A stretch of DNA of 64,000 nt from Rhizobium sp. LC145 (GCF_001005825.1 NZ_LBHV01000001.1:1-64000); one strand, 5' to 3'; shown: positions 7,256 through 15,405, counted from the stretch's first letter. The notes: a model not told the origin generated them from the sequence alone. A program made the numbers and translations.

Positions 7256-7612
7256 CTTTCTCTGCTCGGCGCCCAACCTTAGGCGATCGAACAGTTCTGG
7301 ACAGAACTCAAACTGCCGGGCAGTTCCGCGCCCCATGGAGTTCTTGACGATCGTCTCTGTGAGTATGCCACGCTCGACAAGCGGATCGACCGATTCCGCG
7401 ACGGCATTGCGCGTCAATCCGGTGATTTTAACGATATTGGATAGAGTTAGCTTTTCGTGGCGCTGATGCATCACGAAGAGCACCGTCATCATCCCCACTT
7501 GCTTTAAACGCGATTGCGGCGTTTCACCCTCTGCCGGTTTGCCGAGGACCTCCTGCAGAGCATAGGCCGAGAAAAGCTGGCTTTGCCAATGAGCATTAAG
7601 TGCGCCTGTCAT
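7244..7612 (-). CDS. MarR-like winged-helix transcriptional regulator
   Basis: 122 residues. A recognisable winged-helix segment runs from about residue 38 to 100: MMTVLFVMHQRHEKLTLSNI, then VKITGLTRNAVAESVDPLVE and RGILTETIVKNSMGRGTARQ, which includes the wing. This pattern fits small MarR/PadR-type DNA-binding proteins. No dimerisation helix beyond the N-terminus is obvious. It faces the LysR gene tail to tail; no enzyme gene accompanies the pair. An AGAAC/GTTCT dyad about 38 bp upstream could be its own operator, unless that DNA belongs to the neighbouring insertion sequence. Confidence 0.65.
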   Translation of the reverse strand: MTGALNAHWQSQLFSAYALQEVLGKPAEGETPQSRLKQVGMMTVLFVMHQRHEKLTLSNIVKITGLTRNAVAESVDPLVERGILTETIVKNSMGRGTARQFEFCPELFDRLRLGAEQRKSGT

Positions 7613-7649
7613 ATCTTCTCTCGTGCGGCATCCGAAGTCCCCTCGTGCT

Positions 7650-7665
7650 AGAACACTATCGTTCT
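7650..7665. promoter_or_regulatory. Small dyad between the MarR-like gene and the transposase gene
   Basis: AGAAC-ACTATC-GTTCT, a 5-bp inverted repeat with a 6-bp spacer. It could be an operator of the MarR-like gene or part of the insertion sequence's left end; the sequence does not decide. Confidence 0.3.
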
Positions 7666-7690
7666 GCCACTCGGTTGAGGAGGACCGGTC

Positions 7691-8755
7691 ATGGAGAATA
7701 TCGCCACCATCGGATTAGACATTGCCAAGAACGTTTTTCAAGTGCACGGCGCGGATAAGGATGGCGCACCGTTGCTCGATCGCAAGCTTAGCCGCGCGGA
7801 AGTGCTGGGCTTTTTCGAGCGATTGCCACGATGCGTGGTCGCTCTGGAAGCGTGTGGAACTGCGCATTACTGGGCGCGCTGCATCTCGGAACTGGGCCAT
7901 GAGGTGCGCCTGATACACGCCACATATGTGAAACCCTTCGTTAAGCGGGGAAAGACCGACGCCTTGGATGCGCAGGCAATCGCCGAAGCGGCCACACAAA
8001 AGACGATGCGGTTTGTTCCGATCAAGTCGGTTGACCAACAGGCAGCGACCATGATCTTCGGCGCCCGGAGCCTTTTCGTTCGTCAAAGAGCGCAGGCTAC
8101 AAATGCGCTACGCGGTCACTTGTCGGAACTTGGATTTACCACGAATACCGGACTTGCAAGCTTCAAGTCGCTTGCGGCGGCTGTTCGTGGCACGGACGGG
8201 ACACAACTTCCTAAGATTGCCAGAGATGCCCTCGAGGAAATCGTTCTGCAAATCGAACGCTTGTCAGAGCGCATAGAAAAACTAGATCGAGAGATCGTTG
8301 AGCGCGCAGATCGTGACGAGGATATGCGGCGACTAATGACGATACCGGGGATTGGGCCCCGGATCGCTGCGGCAGTGAAGGCAATCGTTCCAGATCCCTC
8401 CGAATACAAAACGGCGCGCCATTTCGCAGCTTGGATTGGTCTGACGCCGAAGTCACATTCAAGCGGCGGCAAAATTCTCCTGGGGCATATCTCGAAGATG
8501 GGCAATCGTGAACTTCGTTCGCTGCTCTACTTGGCGGGGGCAACAGTGCTTGGCACCGTCAAAGATGACAGTGGGATGGTGCGCTGGTCAAAAAGGCTGA
8601 AAGCTCGACGCCCCTTCAAGGTTGCTGCTGTAGCGGTGGCAAACAAGCTGGCCCGAATAATTTGGGCAATATTGGTCAAGGGCGGAGTTTACGTTCGCGT
8701 GAAAACGGCGTCGAATTCAGGGGTGGCGGCGGGCGAGGTGCAGGGACTCGCGTGA
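7691..8755 (+). CDS. IS110-family transposase (DEDD recombinase with Transposase_20 domain)
   Basis: 354 residues, apparently intact. The N-terminal RuvC-like DEDD domain shows GLDIAKNVF (D10), ALEACG (E53) and KTDALDA (D90, D93). The C-terminal serine-containing Transposase_20 domain shows TIPGIGPRIAAA and FAAWIGLTPKSHSSGGK followed by LGHISKMGNRELRSLL. The opening NIATIGLDIAKNVFQVHG is typical of the IS1111/IS1328/IS1533 branch. Members cut and paste via a circular intermediate, and recent work shows that IS110 enzymes are guided by a structured RNA from a non-coding end. A GAGGAGGA ribosome-binding site precedes the ATG. No frameshift is seen. Confidence 0.92.
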   Translation: MENIATIGLDIAKNVFQVHGADKDGAPLLDRKLSRAEVLGFFERLPRCVVALEACGTAHYWARCISELGHEVRLIHATYVKPFVKRGKTDALDAQAIAEAATQKTMRFVPIKSVDQQAATMIFGARSLFVRQRAQATNALRGHLSELGFTTNTGLASFKSLAAAVRGTDGTQLPKIARDALEEIVLQIERLSERIEKLDREIVERADRDEDMRRLMTIPGIGPRIAAAVKAIVPDPSEYKTARHFAAWIGLTPKSHSSGGKILLGHISKMGNRELRSLLYLAGATVLGTVKDDSGMVRWSKRLKARRPFKVAAVAVANKLARIIWAILVKGGVYVRVKTASNSGVAAGEVQGLA

Positions 8756-9155
8756 TCTGCCATTGCCTATGCATAGGCGGGACGAAAACCAATGTGTTGG
8801 TCTCTTGAAACGCAAAAGATGGGCAACGAAAACCGGCATTGTGTGAGTGCGCCTAGGCACGCGAAAGATTGTGGGACTTGCCCCGCGGGGAGGCTAAAGG
8901 CTAGCGGCTAGCTGTCGCTAAGGCCGTAGTTGATACAGCACCGTTTCGACTGAGGGCATCGCAATAAACGCGTCTCGCCGGCGGGTCGCTCTGCATAGCT
9001 GGAGCGGCCCGTCCTGTTCGTCGACTACTCGCGAACAGGATCACTCCTATCCTTCAGCGGCAGGTGATCTTGAGTACTGGTCGAAGGAATGCGCATCGGT
9101 CAGTCTGGGTATCTGCGCTTCCACCCTCGGGTGGGCAAAGCCCTTGTATTCGACG
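8756..9155. other. Non-coding stretch downstream of the transposase; IS right end and possible guide RNA
   Basis: 400 bp with no convincing gene. The part up to about 8890 is probably the right end of the insertion sequence, including the palindrome CCCCGCGGGG at 8881-8890. Further on, TCCTGTTCG at 9012-9020 pairs exactly with CGAACAGGA at 9032-9040. In IS1111-type elements the longer non-coding end lies 3' of the transposase gene and encodes the guide (bridge-like) RNA, so this stretch is the natural place for it. No promoter or terminator was recognised. Confidence 0.45.
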
Positions 9156-9836
9156 CTAGGCACATCGTTTGCTGCTCATTTCATCGTAGAGCTGCTCGAC
9201 GCGGCACATGGCGTCCAGCCGCGAATTCTCCCAACCGCTGCCTTTTCCTGGGCGCTTCCGACGACGCCCTTCGACGCCGTACAAAATCCAGAACCAGATA
9301 TCCTTGCTGGTGGCCGCCGCCTCAAGCTGGAAGACCCTGCCGATCGGCTGTGTGCCATCGAGGCCGATGAAATCCTCCGGCTCTTCTTCCGCCCAGCTAT
9401 GTTGCCAGCGGTATCGAGGCTTCGATCCTTCTGGGATTTTCTGCCAGCCCATCCAGCCATTGTAGCCGCCAACCCGGATCGCCGCGTTCTTCTCCCGCTC
9501 TGCCTGGCGGGCTTTCTCTGCCGCGCGTTGTCGGGCAGCTTCTTCTCTTTCCTTCCGCTCGCTCTCCTTTCTTGCGAGGATAGCCGCTTCGGCACTGCGC
9601 ACCTGGTCGGTATAAGCGCCGCACGGCGGCTGGCTTCCGAAGGCGCGTCGATGCTCACAGTCCTTTGTTGCGTTCATGACGAGGACTTCAAGCAGCACAT
9701 CGGGTGAGGACGTCTTGAGAACCTCCGCTTTCGACAGATCCTGCCGAAAGTCGCATTGCGTGCAGGCAATCTCGATTATCTCCTCCGGCACGTCTCTCAG
9801 CGAAACCAATTTTCTAGGCCTCTCGGCATCGGACAC
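9156..9836 (-). CDS. Hypothetical protein with charged coiled-coil middle
   Basis: About 226 residues, family not recognised. The N-terminal part has CTQCDFRQDLSKAEVL and later CEHRRAFGSQPPCGAY, so four cysteines could bind a metal. The middle (about 90-125) is a highly charged helix rich in Arg, Glu, Lys and Ala (RKESERKEREEAARQRAAEK). The C-terminal part is rich in tryptophan (GYNGWMGWQKIP, RYRWQHSW, IWFWILYG). The GTG at 9836 has AAGGAG five bases upstream; a GTG at 9860 with AAGGAAG is the alternative. It diverges from the DNA ligase, and a LexA-type box lies between them. Confidence 0.55.
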   Translation of the reverse strand: MSDAERPRKLVSLRDVPEEIIEIACTQCDFRQDLSKAEVLKTSSPDVLLEVLVMNATKDCEHRRAFGSQPPCGAYTDQVRSAEAAILARKESERKEREEAARQRAAEKARQAEREKNAAIRVGGYNGWMGWQKIPEGSKPRYRWQHSWAEEEPEDFIGLDGTQPIGRVFQLEAAATSKDIWFWILYGVEGRRRKRPGKGSGWENSRLDAMCRVEQLYDEMSSKRCA

Positions 9837-9912
9837 GACTTCTCCTTCGCGCCGAAGCACGTTCTTCCTTTGTAACTTTTCATAGGGAGCGCCGCCGCAT
9901 TGCGGCTCCGAT

Positions 9913-9927
9913 GTTCTGATTATGTTC
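9913..9927. promoter_or_regulatory. Predicted LexA (SOS) box between a hypothetical gene and the DNA ligase gene
   Basis: GTTC-TGATTAT-GTTC matches the alphaproteobacterial LexA consensus GTTC-N7-GTTC exactly. It lies 77 bp upstream of the minus-strand hypothetical gene start and 62 bp upstream of the ligase start, so either or both may be DNA-damage-inducible. The same motif occurs at the lexA promoter of this window (51211-51225), which supports the consensus for this organism. Confidence 0.65.
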
Positions 9928-9988
9928 TCATCTGATGCGATGAGTCAATGATGAATGTTATTAAGAACTCGCTGATGTAATATCGGGC

Positions 9989-11038
9989 ATGACCAAGCGC
10001 CCGAGAAAACCACCCTCCAAGCCGCTGCTCAACGAAACCGATCTGCCGCTCCAAAGCCGGCCGATCCGCAAGCGTGATCCCAAGCAGCCGCAGCTTCCCT
10101 TTGACCCCATGCCGGAGCGGGTAGAGCCGTGCCTAGCTCTCCTGAAGCCGAAGGCGCCGCATGGGCCGGAATGGCTCTTCGAGATCAAATGGGACGGTTA
10201 CCGGCTAGCGGTGCATATCGAGCCGAACCGCGTTCGCATCCTCACCCGCAACGGCCACGACTGGACGCACCGGTTTCCGGCGATCGTTGACGCGGCGAAG
10301 GCTCTCGGGCCGACGACGATGATCCTGGACGGGGAGGCGGTCGTTCTCGACGAGCATGGTCTACCAAACTTCGGCATGCTGCAGAACTCCCTCGGCGGCC
10401 GCGGTGGCAAGCTTCCCTCCCGAAATTCCCTTCTCTACGCCTTCGACCTCCTATACTTCGACGGCCACGATCTGAGGGGCATGGAATACGAGGGCCGGCG
10501 ATCGATGCTGGAAAGCCTTCTCGTAGGCGCTGACGGCTCTATCCGTCTTTCCGAGAACTTCGATGAAGATCCGGAGGAAATGCTTCGCCATGCCTGCCAG
10601 TCCGGTCTTGAGGGCATTATTGCCAAGCATCGGGACCGGCCGTATCGATCCGGACGCACCGGCGACTGGCTGAAGATCAAATGCGTCCTCAGCGACAGCT
10701 TCACGGTTGTCGGCTACGAGCCGTCCACGAAGGTGCCGGGCGCAGTCGCAAGCCTTCTCCTGGCCGCGTACAAGGGCGTGGATCACGTCTATGTCGGTGG
10801 GGTAGGGACAGGCTTCAGCCAGGACGAGGCGAGGCGGCTCAAGAAGCAACTCGACAAGCTCAAGACGAGACTGCCGCCAGTGACGATCCGCGGCAAGAAC
10901 CTAGTGCTGACCGCGCCGGCATTCATTGCCGAAATCGAGTATCGCGGCTGGACCCATGACGGAAAGCTTAGGCATCCATCATTCAAAGGGATTAGGGACG
11001 AAGCGGACGCGGGTGATGTCTATCGCCTGCCCGATTGA
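9989..11038 (+). CDS. ATP-dependent DNA ligase, LigD ligase-domain type
   Basis: 349 residues. After a basic N-terminal tail the nucleotidyltransferase domain begins; motif I EIKWDGYR gives the adenylated Lys at residue 67, and further motifs include ILDGEAV, LLYAFDLLYFDG, EGIIAKH and WLKIKC. An OB-fold follows to the C-terminus. The enzyme seals nicks or double-strand ends using ATP. It has neither the polymerase nor phosphoesterase domains of full LigD, and no ku gene is nearby, so it is one of the stand-alone ligases common in rhizobia. The context is accessory DNA with a LexA box 62 bp upstream. No good ribosome-binding site is visible before the ATG. Confidence 0.88.
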   Translation: MTKRPRKPPSKPLLNETDLPLQSRPIRKRDPKQPQLPFDPMPERVEPCLALLKPKAPHGPEWLFEIKWDGYRLAVHIEPNRVRILTRNGHDWTHRFPAIVDAAKALGPTTMILDGEAVVLDEHGLPNFGMLQNSLGGRGGKLPSRNSLLYAFDLLYFDGHDLRGMEYEGRRSMLESLLVGADGSIRLSENFDEDPEEMLRHACQSGLEGIIAKHRDRPYRSGRTGDWLKIKCVLSDSFTVVGYEPSTKVPGAVASLLLAAYKGVDHVYVGGVGTGFSQDEARRLKKQLDKLKTRLPPVTIRGKNLVLTAPAFIAEIEYRGWTHDGKLRHPSFKGIRDEADAGDVYRLPD

Positions 11039-11119
11039 AATCTATCAATATTGGCAGATGGCGGTTTTGGGGAATATGGCCTATCCCAAGTGAGAACGGC
11101 ACAGCAGGGAGGACTCGCC

Positions 11120-11401
11120 GTGGGGATTGTAGTTTACGGATACCAGATCATTCCGGGCGACGACGAGGATCTTCACTTCGCCACCACGCTAGAGGCGTGC
11201 ATGAAGGATGCATCCGACCTTTTGAAGGATTTGCGCAATGATCCGGAGGTCAGCCCAACCGAGTTCGGCGCCAGAGCGGTATATGAATGCACTCTGAAGA
11301 TGCCGGACCCTGCAACCCTTGTTGCCTTCCTCAATGAGCATACAGAAGCGATCGAGAATTGCATAATGGACCGTAAGCTGGTGACGGTCGTCGGGAATTA
11401 G
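11120..11401 (+). CDS. Small conserved hypothetical protein
   Basis: 93 residues beginning with a GTG that has GGGAGGA at ideal distance. The protein is soluble and acidic (GIVVYGYQIIPGDDEDLHFA, then a helical stretch and TEFGARAVYECTL). It probably folds as one alpha/beta domain; no family was recognised. It stands alone between the ligase gene and a convergent small gene. Confidence 0.55.
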   Translation: MGIVVYGYQIIPGDDEDLHFATTLEACMKDASDLLKDLRNDPEVSPTEFGARAVYECTLKMPDPATLVAFLNEHTEAIENCIMDRKLVTVVGN

Positions 11402-11407
11402 GGGCAG

Positions 11408-11644
11408 CTATTCGAGCTTCCGCTTCAATGCATGCAGCAGCGCCTCCAACTCTGCATTCGAGCCGGCCGCGAGCATGAGGTTGTCGGCGACCTCGATGAT
11501 TGCCGTCAGGACCTCCGTCTCCTCCCATCCAGCCTTCACCGCATCCTCAATCAGCTCCTGCAGCGGTATCTCGACCGCCATCTGGCAGAACAGGTGCCGG
11601 TTCTCGTCTCCCATAGGGAGCGTTGGGGAAGGGATATCACTCAT
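11408..11644 (-). CDS. Small conserved protein, paralogue of the one at 5871-6083
   Basis: 78 residues, with start at the ATG in front of SDIPSPTLPMGDENRHLF. The core CQMAVEIPLQELIEDAVKAG continues with WEETEVLTAIIEVADNLMLA and aligns without gaps to the protein at 5871-6083. A helical C-terminal extension follows (AELEALLHALKRKLE). Two copies about 5.5 kb apart in the accessory stretch suggest a small rhizobial family; the function is unknown. Confidence 0.6.
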   Translation of the reverse strand: MSDIPSPTLPMGDENRHLFCQMAVEIPLQELIEDAVKAGWEETEVLTAIIEVADNLMLAAGSNAELEALLHALKRKLE

Positions 11645-11745
11645 CCCGAAAAGGATAGGGCGAACTGAGATGGCGAAAAGGGAGGGGAGGTTGACCTTGA
11701 AAAGGTGGCGGCTCATGGCCGTTCGCCAGAGCCGCCAACAAGATG

Positions 11746-12060
11746 CTAGTAGAGAATGCGCCGGTTATTGTTCTTGCGGTAGATGTTCCGCGAGGCTCGA
11801 TCTTGCATCCGTTCAATCTGACGACGCTCGCGAGGCGAAACGTACCCGTCTCTGCCTGCGCGCCACTGCGCCCGGTCAATCCGCTGCTGCTGGCGGCGAA
11901 GATTGTGCAACTCTCTCGGCGTTAGCTCTCCGCGTGCGGCTCCGCGGTAAATTCGCTGTTCCTGGCGATATTCACGCGTGTCGCTACGGTAAGTCTGGGC
12001 AAGGATCGGAGAGGCAGAAGCCAATATGACTGCGATGGCACTGATGATGATCTTCTTCAT
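11746..12060 (-). CDS. Small secreted, Arg-rich protein
   Basis: 104 residues. The signal peptide is MKKIIISAIAVILASASPIL with AQ at the cleavage site. The mature part is very rich in Arg, Gln, Tyr and Glu (REYRQEQRIYRGAARGEL; NLRRQQQRIDRAQWRAGRDG; SPRERRQIERMQDRASRNIY) and resembles short periplasmic helical proteins with repeated RR/RQ units (COG-like EF-hand-free YXRR proteins) often seen in Rhizobiales. GGAGG lies at good distance before the ATG. Function unknown. Confidence 0.65.
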   Translation of the reverse strand: MKKIIISAIAVILASASPILAQTYRSDTREYRQEQRIYRGAARGELTPRELHNLRRQQQRIDRAQWRAGRDGYVSPRERRQIERMQDRASRNIYRKNNNRRILY

Positions 12061-12701
12061 GATAGGGGCCTCCATTTCCCAACAGTCGAAATGTGCGCGC
12101 CGAACTTTGAACAGGCGATTAACGCTCCATTCATGTGAGGGAGGGACTGAAGAGGAAGGGCCGTTTCGATCCCACAAAAGGTGAGGGGACGGCCTAAAAT
12201 TCGATAATCAAATCAATGGTGCTCCAAATCCCCTCACCATCGCTGATTTTCATTGAAAACACTTAGAAATTTGGAACTTCTGGCATTCCTGCAGGGGTCG
12301 CCATTATCTTCATTGTCCGACCCGGAGATATAGGTAACAGAACTTACCGGAGACACGGGTAACAACTCTCGTTCCGAATGGGCTCGGTAAGTTCCTAGCT
12401 TGCATGGCGTCACCGCCATCCGCGGCATCGCCATGGCTCAGCATGCCGGATGCCGTCCGAGACTGCAGCAAATCGGCAACGCGGGCGGATCAATCCCATG
12501 TTTACGAAAATTTCGGCTTGGGAAGAGCCGCTTCCGCTCTTATATTAGCGATATCGGTTCCGTCGTGTTGCACGGGGAAGACCGGATTTGGATTTCGCGG
12601 GCAGGACCAGCGAAACGCGTCAAGCACATTCAATGGCTTTTAACCGGGCGGCTTCAGGCTGCCTGGCGGGTAGACTATTTTGATTTCGTCCGGGAGTTCT
12701 C
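12061..12701. other. Gene-free stretch at the border of accessory and core DNA
   Basis: About 640 bp without a convincing coding region. It contains the tandem motif at 12322-12366 that looks like the edge of an insertion element, and a 7-bp dyad TCCAAAT/ATTTGGA around 12224-12276. The last 100 bp presumably hold the promoter of the gene at 12702. Confidence 0.4.
12322..12366. repeat. Tandem 20-bp motif, possible insertion-sequence end remnant
   Basis: CCGGAGATATAGGTAACAGA at 12322-12341 and CCGGAGACACGGGTAACAAC at 12347-12366 agree at 15 of 20 positions with a 25-bp period. From memory, CCGGAGA...GGTAACA motifs occur at ends of IS481-type elements of rhizobia, but no transposase gene is present here, so this would be a leftover end. 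The identification is uncertain; the repeat itself is clear. Confidence 0.4.
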
Positions 12702-13361
12702 ATGACCAAGACGATTCGCGCCGGCATGGCGGCCATGGTTTCCATTTTTCTTGCGACGGGTCCGGCGATCGCCGATAGCGGGCGGCTGATCTGGCAACCG
12801 GCCAAGAGTTCGGACACCAGCTATTCGGTGAAGATGGGCATGCGCTTGCCGACCAGGCTCGAGCCCGAGGCCGGCATTAATATGGGCATGTCGGCCTCCA
12901 AGGGCGGGGCGCTGGTGGAGACGCCGGTCAATGTCTGGGGCAGGGTGAAGACCCAGGCCATCCAGAGGCCGGCCTATGAAAGCAACCGCGACATCGATTT
13001 GTCCTTCGATGCGCTGCACGGCAGCGGCGCAATCACCATGAACTATTATGACAAGCGCGTCGCGACGCCGACGATCGACGTCGAGCGGCGCAGCAGCTAT
13101 GCGATGCGCTATGACGGTGTCGCGCAGGAGTGGTGCGGGTTGGAAACCAGCCAATCGCTACGCATTGCGCGCCCCGGCACGGTTGGCACCGCCTTTGTCG
13201 TGAAGGGCAAGGCGGCCAATAATTTCGAGACACTCGGCGCCGATCTCGGGCTGGAACAGAAATTCGGGAAGAACATGACCCTCAGCGGCTCGCTAGGGCG
13301 GACGACGACTTCGACCGACACCGCAGTGAACGTGAACGCCCGCTATTCCTTCACGTGGTAG
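12702..13361 (+). CDS. Secreted hypothetical protein, possible outer-membrane beta-barrel
   Basis: 219 residues. Residues 1-24 form a signal peptide (ending ATGPAIADS). The mature protein alternates hydrophobic and polar residues in many short strands (YSVKMGMRLP, GAITMNYYDKRV, TLSGSLGRTTTST, VNVNARYSFTW), and the last residue is aromatic, Trp, after F-T, as in outer-membrane barrel proteins whose C-terminal signal is recognised by BamA. This suggests a small barrel, but the family was not recognised. GGGAG lies five bases before the ATG; a bidirectional terminator follows. Confidence 0.6.
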   Translation: MTKTIRAGMAAMVSIFLATGPAIADSGRLIWQPAKSSDTSYSVKMGMRLPTRLEPEAGINMGMSASKGGALVETPVNVWGRVKTQAIQRPAYESNRDIDLSFDALHGSGAITMNYYDKRVATPTIDVERRSSYAMRYDGVAQEWCGLETSQSLRIARPGTVGTAFVVKGKAANNFETLGADLGLEQKFGKNMTLSGSLGRTTTSTDTAVNVNARYSFTW

Positions 13362-13403
13362 CGGATGCGTGCCCCTCGAATAAATAAGTACCTCTAATAA
13401 AAA

Positions 13404-13426
13404 GGGCGCCTTTCGGCGCCCTTTTT
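13404..13426. terminator. Bidirectional intrinsic terminator between the 12702 gene and aapP
   Basis: GGGCGCC-TTTC-GGCGCCC with AAAA before and TTTTT after. The stem has 7 bp and runs of T exist on both strands, so it can stop both the plus-strand gene and the minus-strand aap operon. Confidence 0.85.
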
Positions 13427-13440
13427 CGTGAAAGCCCCGC

Positions 13441-14214
13441 TCAGTGCAGGATCTGGCTGAGGAAGAGCTTGGTGCGCTCGTGCTGTGGATTGTCGAAGAA
13501 TTCCGCGGGAGAATTCTGTTCGACGATCTGTCCCTGATCCATGAAGATCACCCGGTTGGCCACCTGGCGGGCAAAGCCCATCTCGTGGGTGACACAGAGC
13601 ATGGTCATGCCTTCCTCGGCGAGGCCCACCATGGTGTCCAGCACTTCCTTGATCATTTCCGGGTCGAGTGCAGAGGTCGGCTCGTCGAAAAGCATGATCT
13701 TCGGGTTCATGCAGAGCGACCGGGCGATCGCCACGCGCTGCTGCTGACCGCCGGAAAGCTGGCCGGGATATTTATGCGCCTGCTCGGGGATCTTCACGCG
13801 CGCGAGATAGTGCATGGCGACCTCTTCCGCCTGCTTCTTCGGCATCTTGCGGACCCAGATCGGCGCGAGCGTGCAATTTTCCAGGATCGTCAGATGCGGG
13901 AAGAGGTTGAAATGCTGGAACACCATGCCGACCTCGCGCCGCACCTCGTCGATCTTCTTGAGATCGTTGGTGAGCTCGATGCCATCGACGACGACGCGGC
14001 CGGACTGATGTTCCTCGAGGCGGTTGATGCAGCGGATCATCGTCGATTTTCCGGAGCCGGACGGGCCGGCAATGACGATGCGCTCGCCGCGCATGACCTT
14101 GAGATTGATGTCGCGCAGCACGTGGAAATCCCCGTACCACTTGTTCATCTTGATGATCTCGACGGCGACGTCGGTGTCGGAAATCGTCATTTTCTTGGGT
14201 TTGGCTTCTGCCAT
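13441..14214 (-). CDS. aapP: General L-amino acid ABC transporter, ATP-binding subunit AapP
   Basis: 257 residues. Walker [10 protein letters not shown] is at about residues 50-58, the signature LSGGQQQR near 155, and Walker [14 protein letters not shown] directly after, with the H-loop in [10 protein letters not shown]. It drives uptake of a broad range of L-amino acids by the Aap system at the inner membrane, last gene of aapJQMP. In Rhizobium this transporter also affects amino-acid efflux and is under nitrogen control. A 32-bp gap separates it from aapM; the operon ends at the terminator at 13404-13426. Confidence 0.93.
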   Translation of the reverse strand: MAEAKPKKMTISDTDVAVEIIKMNKWYGDFHVLRDINLKVMRGERIVIAGPSGSGKSTMIRCINRLEEHQSGRVVVDGIELTNDLKKIDEVRREVGMVFQHFNLFPHLTILENCTLAPIWVRKMPKKQAEEVAMHYLARVKIPEQAHKYPGQLSGGQQQRVAIARSLCMNPKIMLFDEPTSALDPEMIKEVLDTMVGLAEEGMTMLCVTHEMGFARQVANRVIFMDQGQIVEQNSPAEFFDNPQHERTKLFLSQILH

Positions 14215-14246
14215 CTTTTTCCCCTTTGTTATCGTTTGCTGCCAGC

Positions 14247-15401
14247 TTAGCGCTTATGGCCGGTGTCGAGGTGCCTCTCCATGAAGGCGGAGTAGCGCGA
14301 CATGCCGAAGCAGAAAAGCCAGAAGATGAAGCCGGCGAAGATGAGGCCGGTTAGCGGCGTGACCGGCGTGATCCAGGTCGTATCGGTGAAGTTGAGGCGC
14401 ACGATGCCGAGCAGGTCGAACATGCCGATGATCGACACCAGCGAGGTATCTTTGAAGAGGCCGATGAAGGTGTTGACGATGCCGGGAATGACCAGCTTCA
14501 ACGCCTGCGGCATGACGATCAGCCGGATTTTCTGCCAATAGCTCAGGCCGAGCGAGTCGGCGCCTTCGAACTGCCCCTTCGGAATGGCCTGCAGGCCGCC
14601 GCGGATGACTTCGGCCATATAAGCGGAGGCGAAGAGCGCCACGCCGACGAGGGCGCGCAGGAAGTTGTCGATCGTCCAGCCGGTCGGCAGGAAGAGCGGC
14701 AGCATCACGTTCGCCATGAAGAGCACGCTGATCAGCGGCACGCCGCGGATGATCTCGATAAAGCCGACGCAGAGCGTGCGGATGATCGGCATATTGGACC
14801 TGCGCCCCAGCGCGAGGAGAATGCCGATCGGCAGCGAGACGGCGATACCCACGAAGGACAGGATCAGGGTGACCATCAGGCCGCCCCAGAGGGGTGTCTC
14901 CACCTCTCGCAACCCGAACCCGCCATGCAGCAGGAAGAAGGCGACGATCGGCAGGGCGCCGAAAAGCAGTATGGCGTTGAGGCCCTTGCGCGGCAGCTTC
15001 GGAATCAGGATCGGCACCAGGAGCGCGATGAACATGATACCGACCAGTATCGGCCGCCAGCGCTCGTCATAGGGGTAGCGTCCGAACATGAACTGCTGGA
15101 AGCGGTCTCCGATGAAAGCCCAGCAGGCGCCGGACCAGCCGTCGGGCTGGATGCCGCCCTGCGCGATGGTGGTGCAGGCGCTGCGGTCGGAGCCGGACCA
15201 GACGGCATTGAAGAACAGCCATTCGAGCATGCCGGGCAGCACCCAGAGCAGGAAGGCGATCGCCAGGGCAGTGAGGATCGTGTCCCTCGGTGTCGCGAGC
15301 AGGTTTGCCCTGATCCAGCCTGGGACGCTCCTGATGCTGAGCGGGGCCGGTTCGGCCGGCAGCATTTGGGGACGGACGAAAGCGACGTTCTTTGCGCTCA
15401 T
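14247..15401 (-). CDS. aapM: General L-amino acid ABC transporter permease AapM
   Basis: 384 residues with about eight membrane helices. It carries the EAA-type coupling loop of amino-acid permeases ([20 protein letters not shown] and [20 protein letters not shown]). The N-terminal half has extra helices and a periplasmic loop with cysteines ([16 protein letters not shown]), as is usual for AapM/BztC relatives. It partners with AapQ to form the channel. The stop of aapQ and the ATG of aapM are separated by only 4 bp. Confidence 0.92.
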   Translation of the reverse strand: MSAKNVAFVRPQMLPAEPAPLSIRSVPGWIRANLLATPRDTILTALAIAFLLWVLPGMLEWLFFNAVWSGSDRSACTTIAQGGIQPDGWSGACWAFIGDRFQQFMFGRYPYDERWRPILVGIMFIALLVPILIPKLPRKGLNAILLFGALPIVAFFLLHGGFGLREVETPLWGGLMVTLILSFVGIAVSLPIGILLALGRRSNMPIIRTLCVGFIEIIRGVPLISVLFMANVMLPLFLPTGWTIDNFLRALVGVALFASAYMAEVIRGGLQAIPKGQFEGADSLGLSYWQKIRLIVMPQALKLVIPGIVNTFIGLFKDTSLVSIIGMFDLLGIVRLNFTDTTWITPVTPLTGLIFAGFIFWLFCFGMSRYSAFMERHLDTGHKR

Positions 15402-15405
15402 GATC

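Larger units (their letters stand above)
7635..8879 (+). mobile_element. Insertion sequence of the IS110 family, IS1111-like group; ends tentative
   Basis: The transposase gene at 7691-8755 defines the element. AAGTCCC at 7635-7641 and GGGACTT at 8873-8879 form a short inverted repeat that could be the subterminal repeat characteristic of the IS1111 group; the span of 1,245 bp fits the group. Only seven bases match, so the ends are tentative and may lie further out, up to about 9150 on the right. IS110-family elements make no obvious target duplication, so the junctions cannot be confirmed without an empty site. Confidence 0.6.

Noticed and set aside
8756..9155. tRNA gene or attachment site near the insertion sequence
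   Set aside because: No cloverleaf with TTC-type loop (GGTTCGAATCC-like) could be found.
12400..12705. Short plus-strand reading frames upstream of the 12702 gene
   Set aside because: No ribosome-binding site, no motifs, atypical composition; likely chance.
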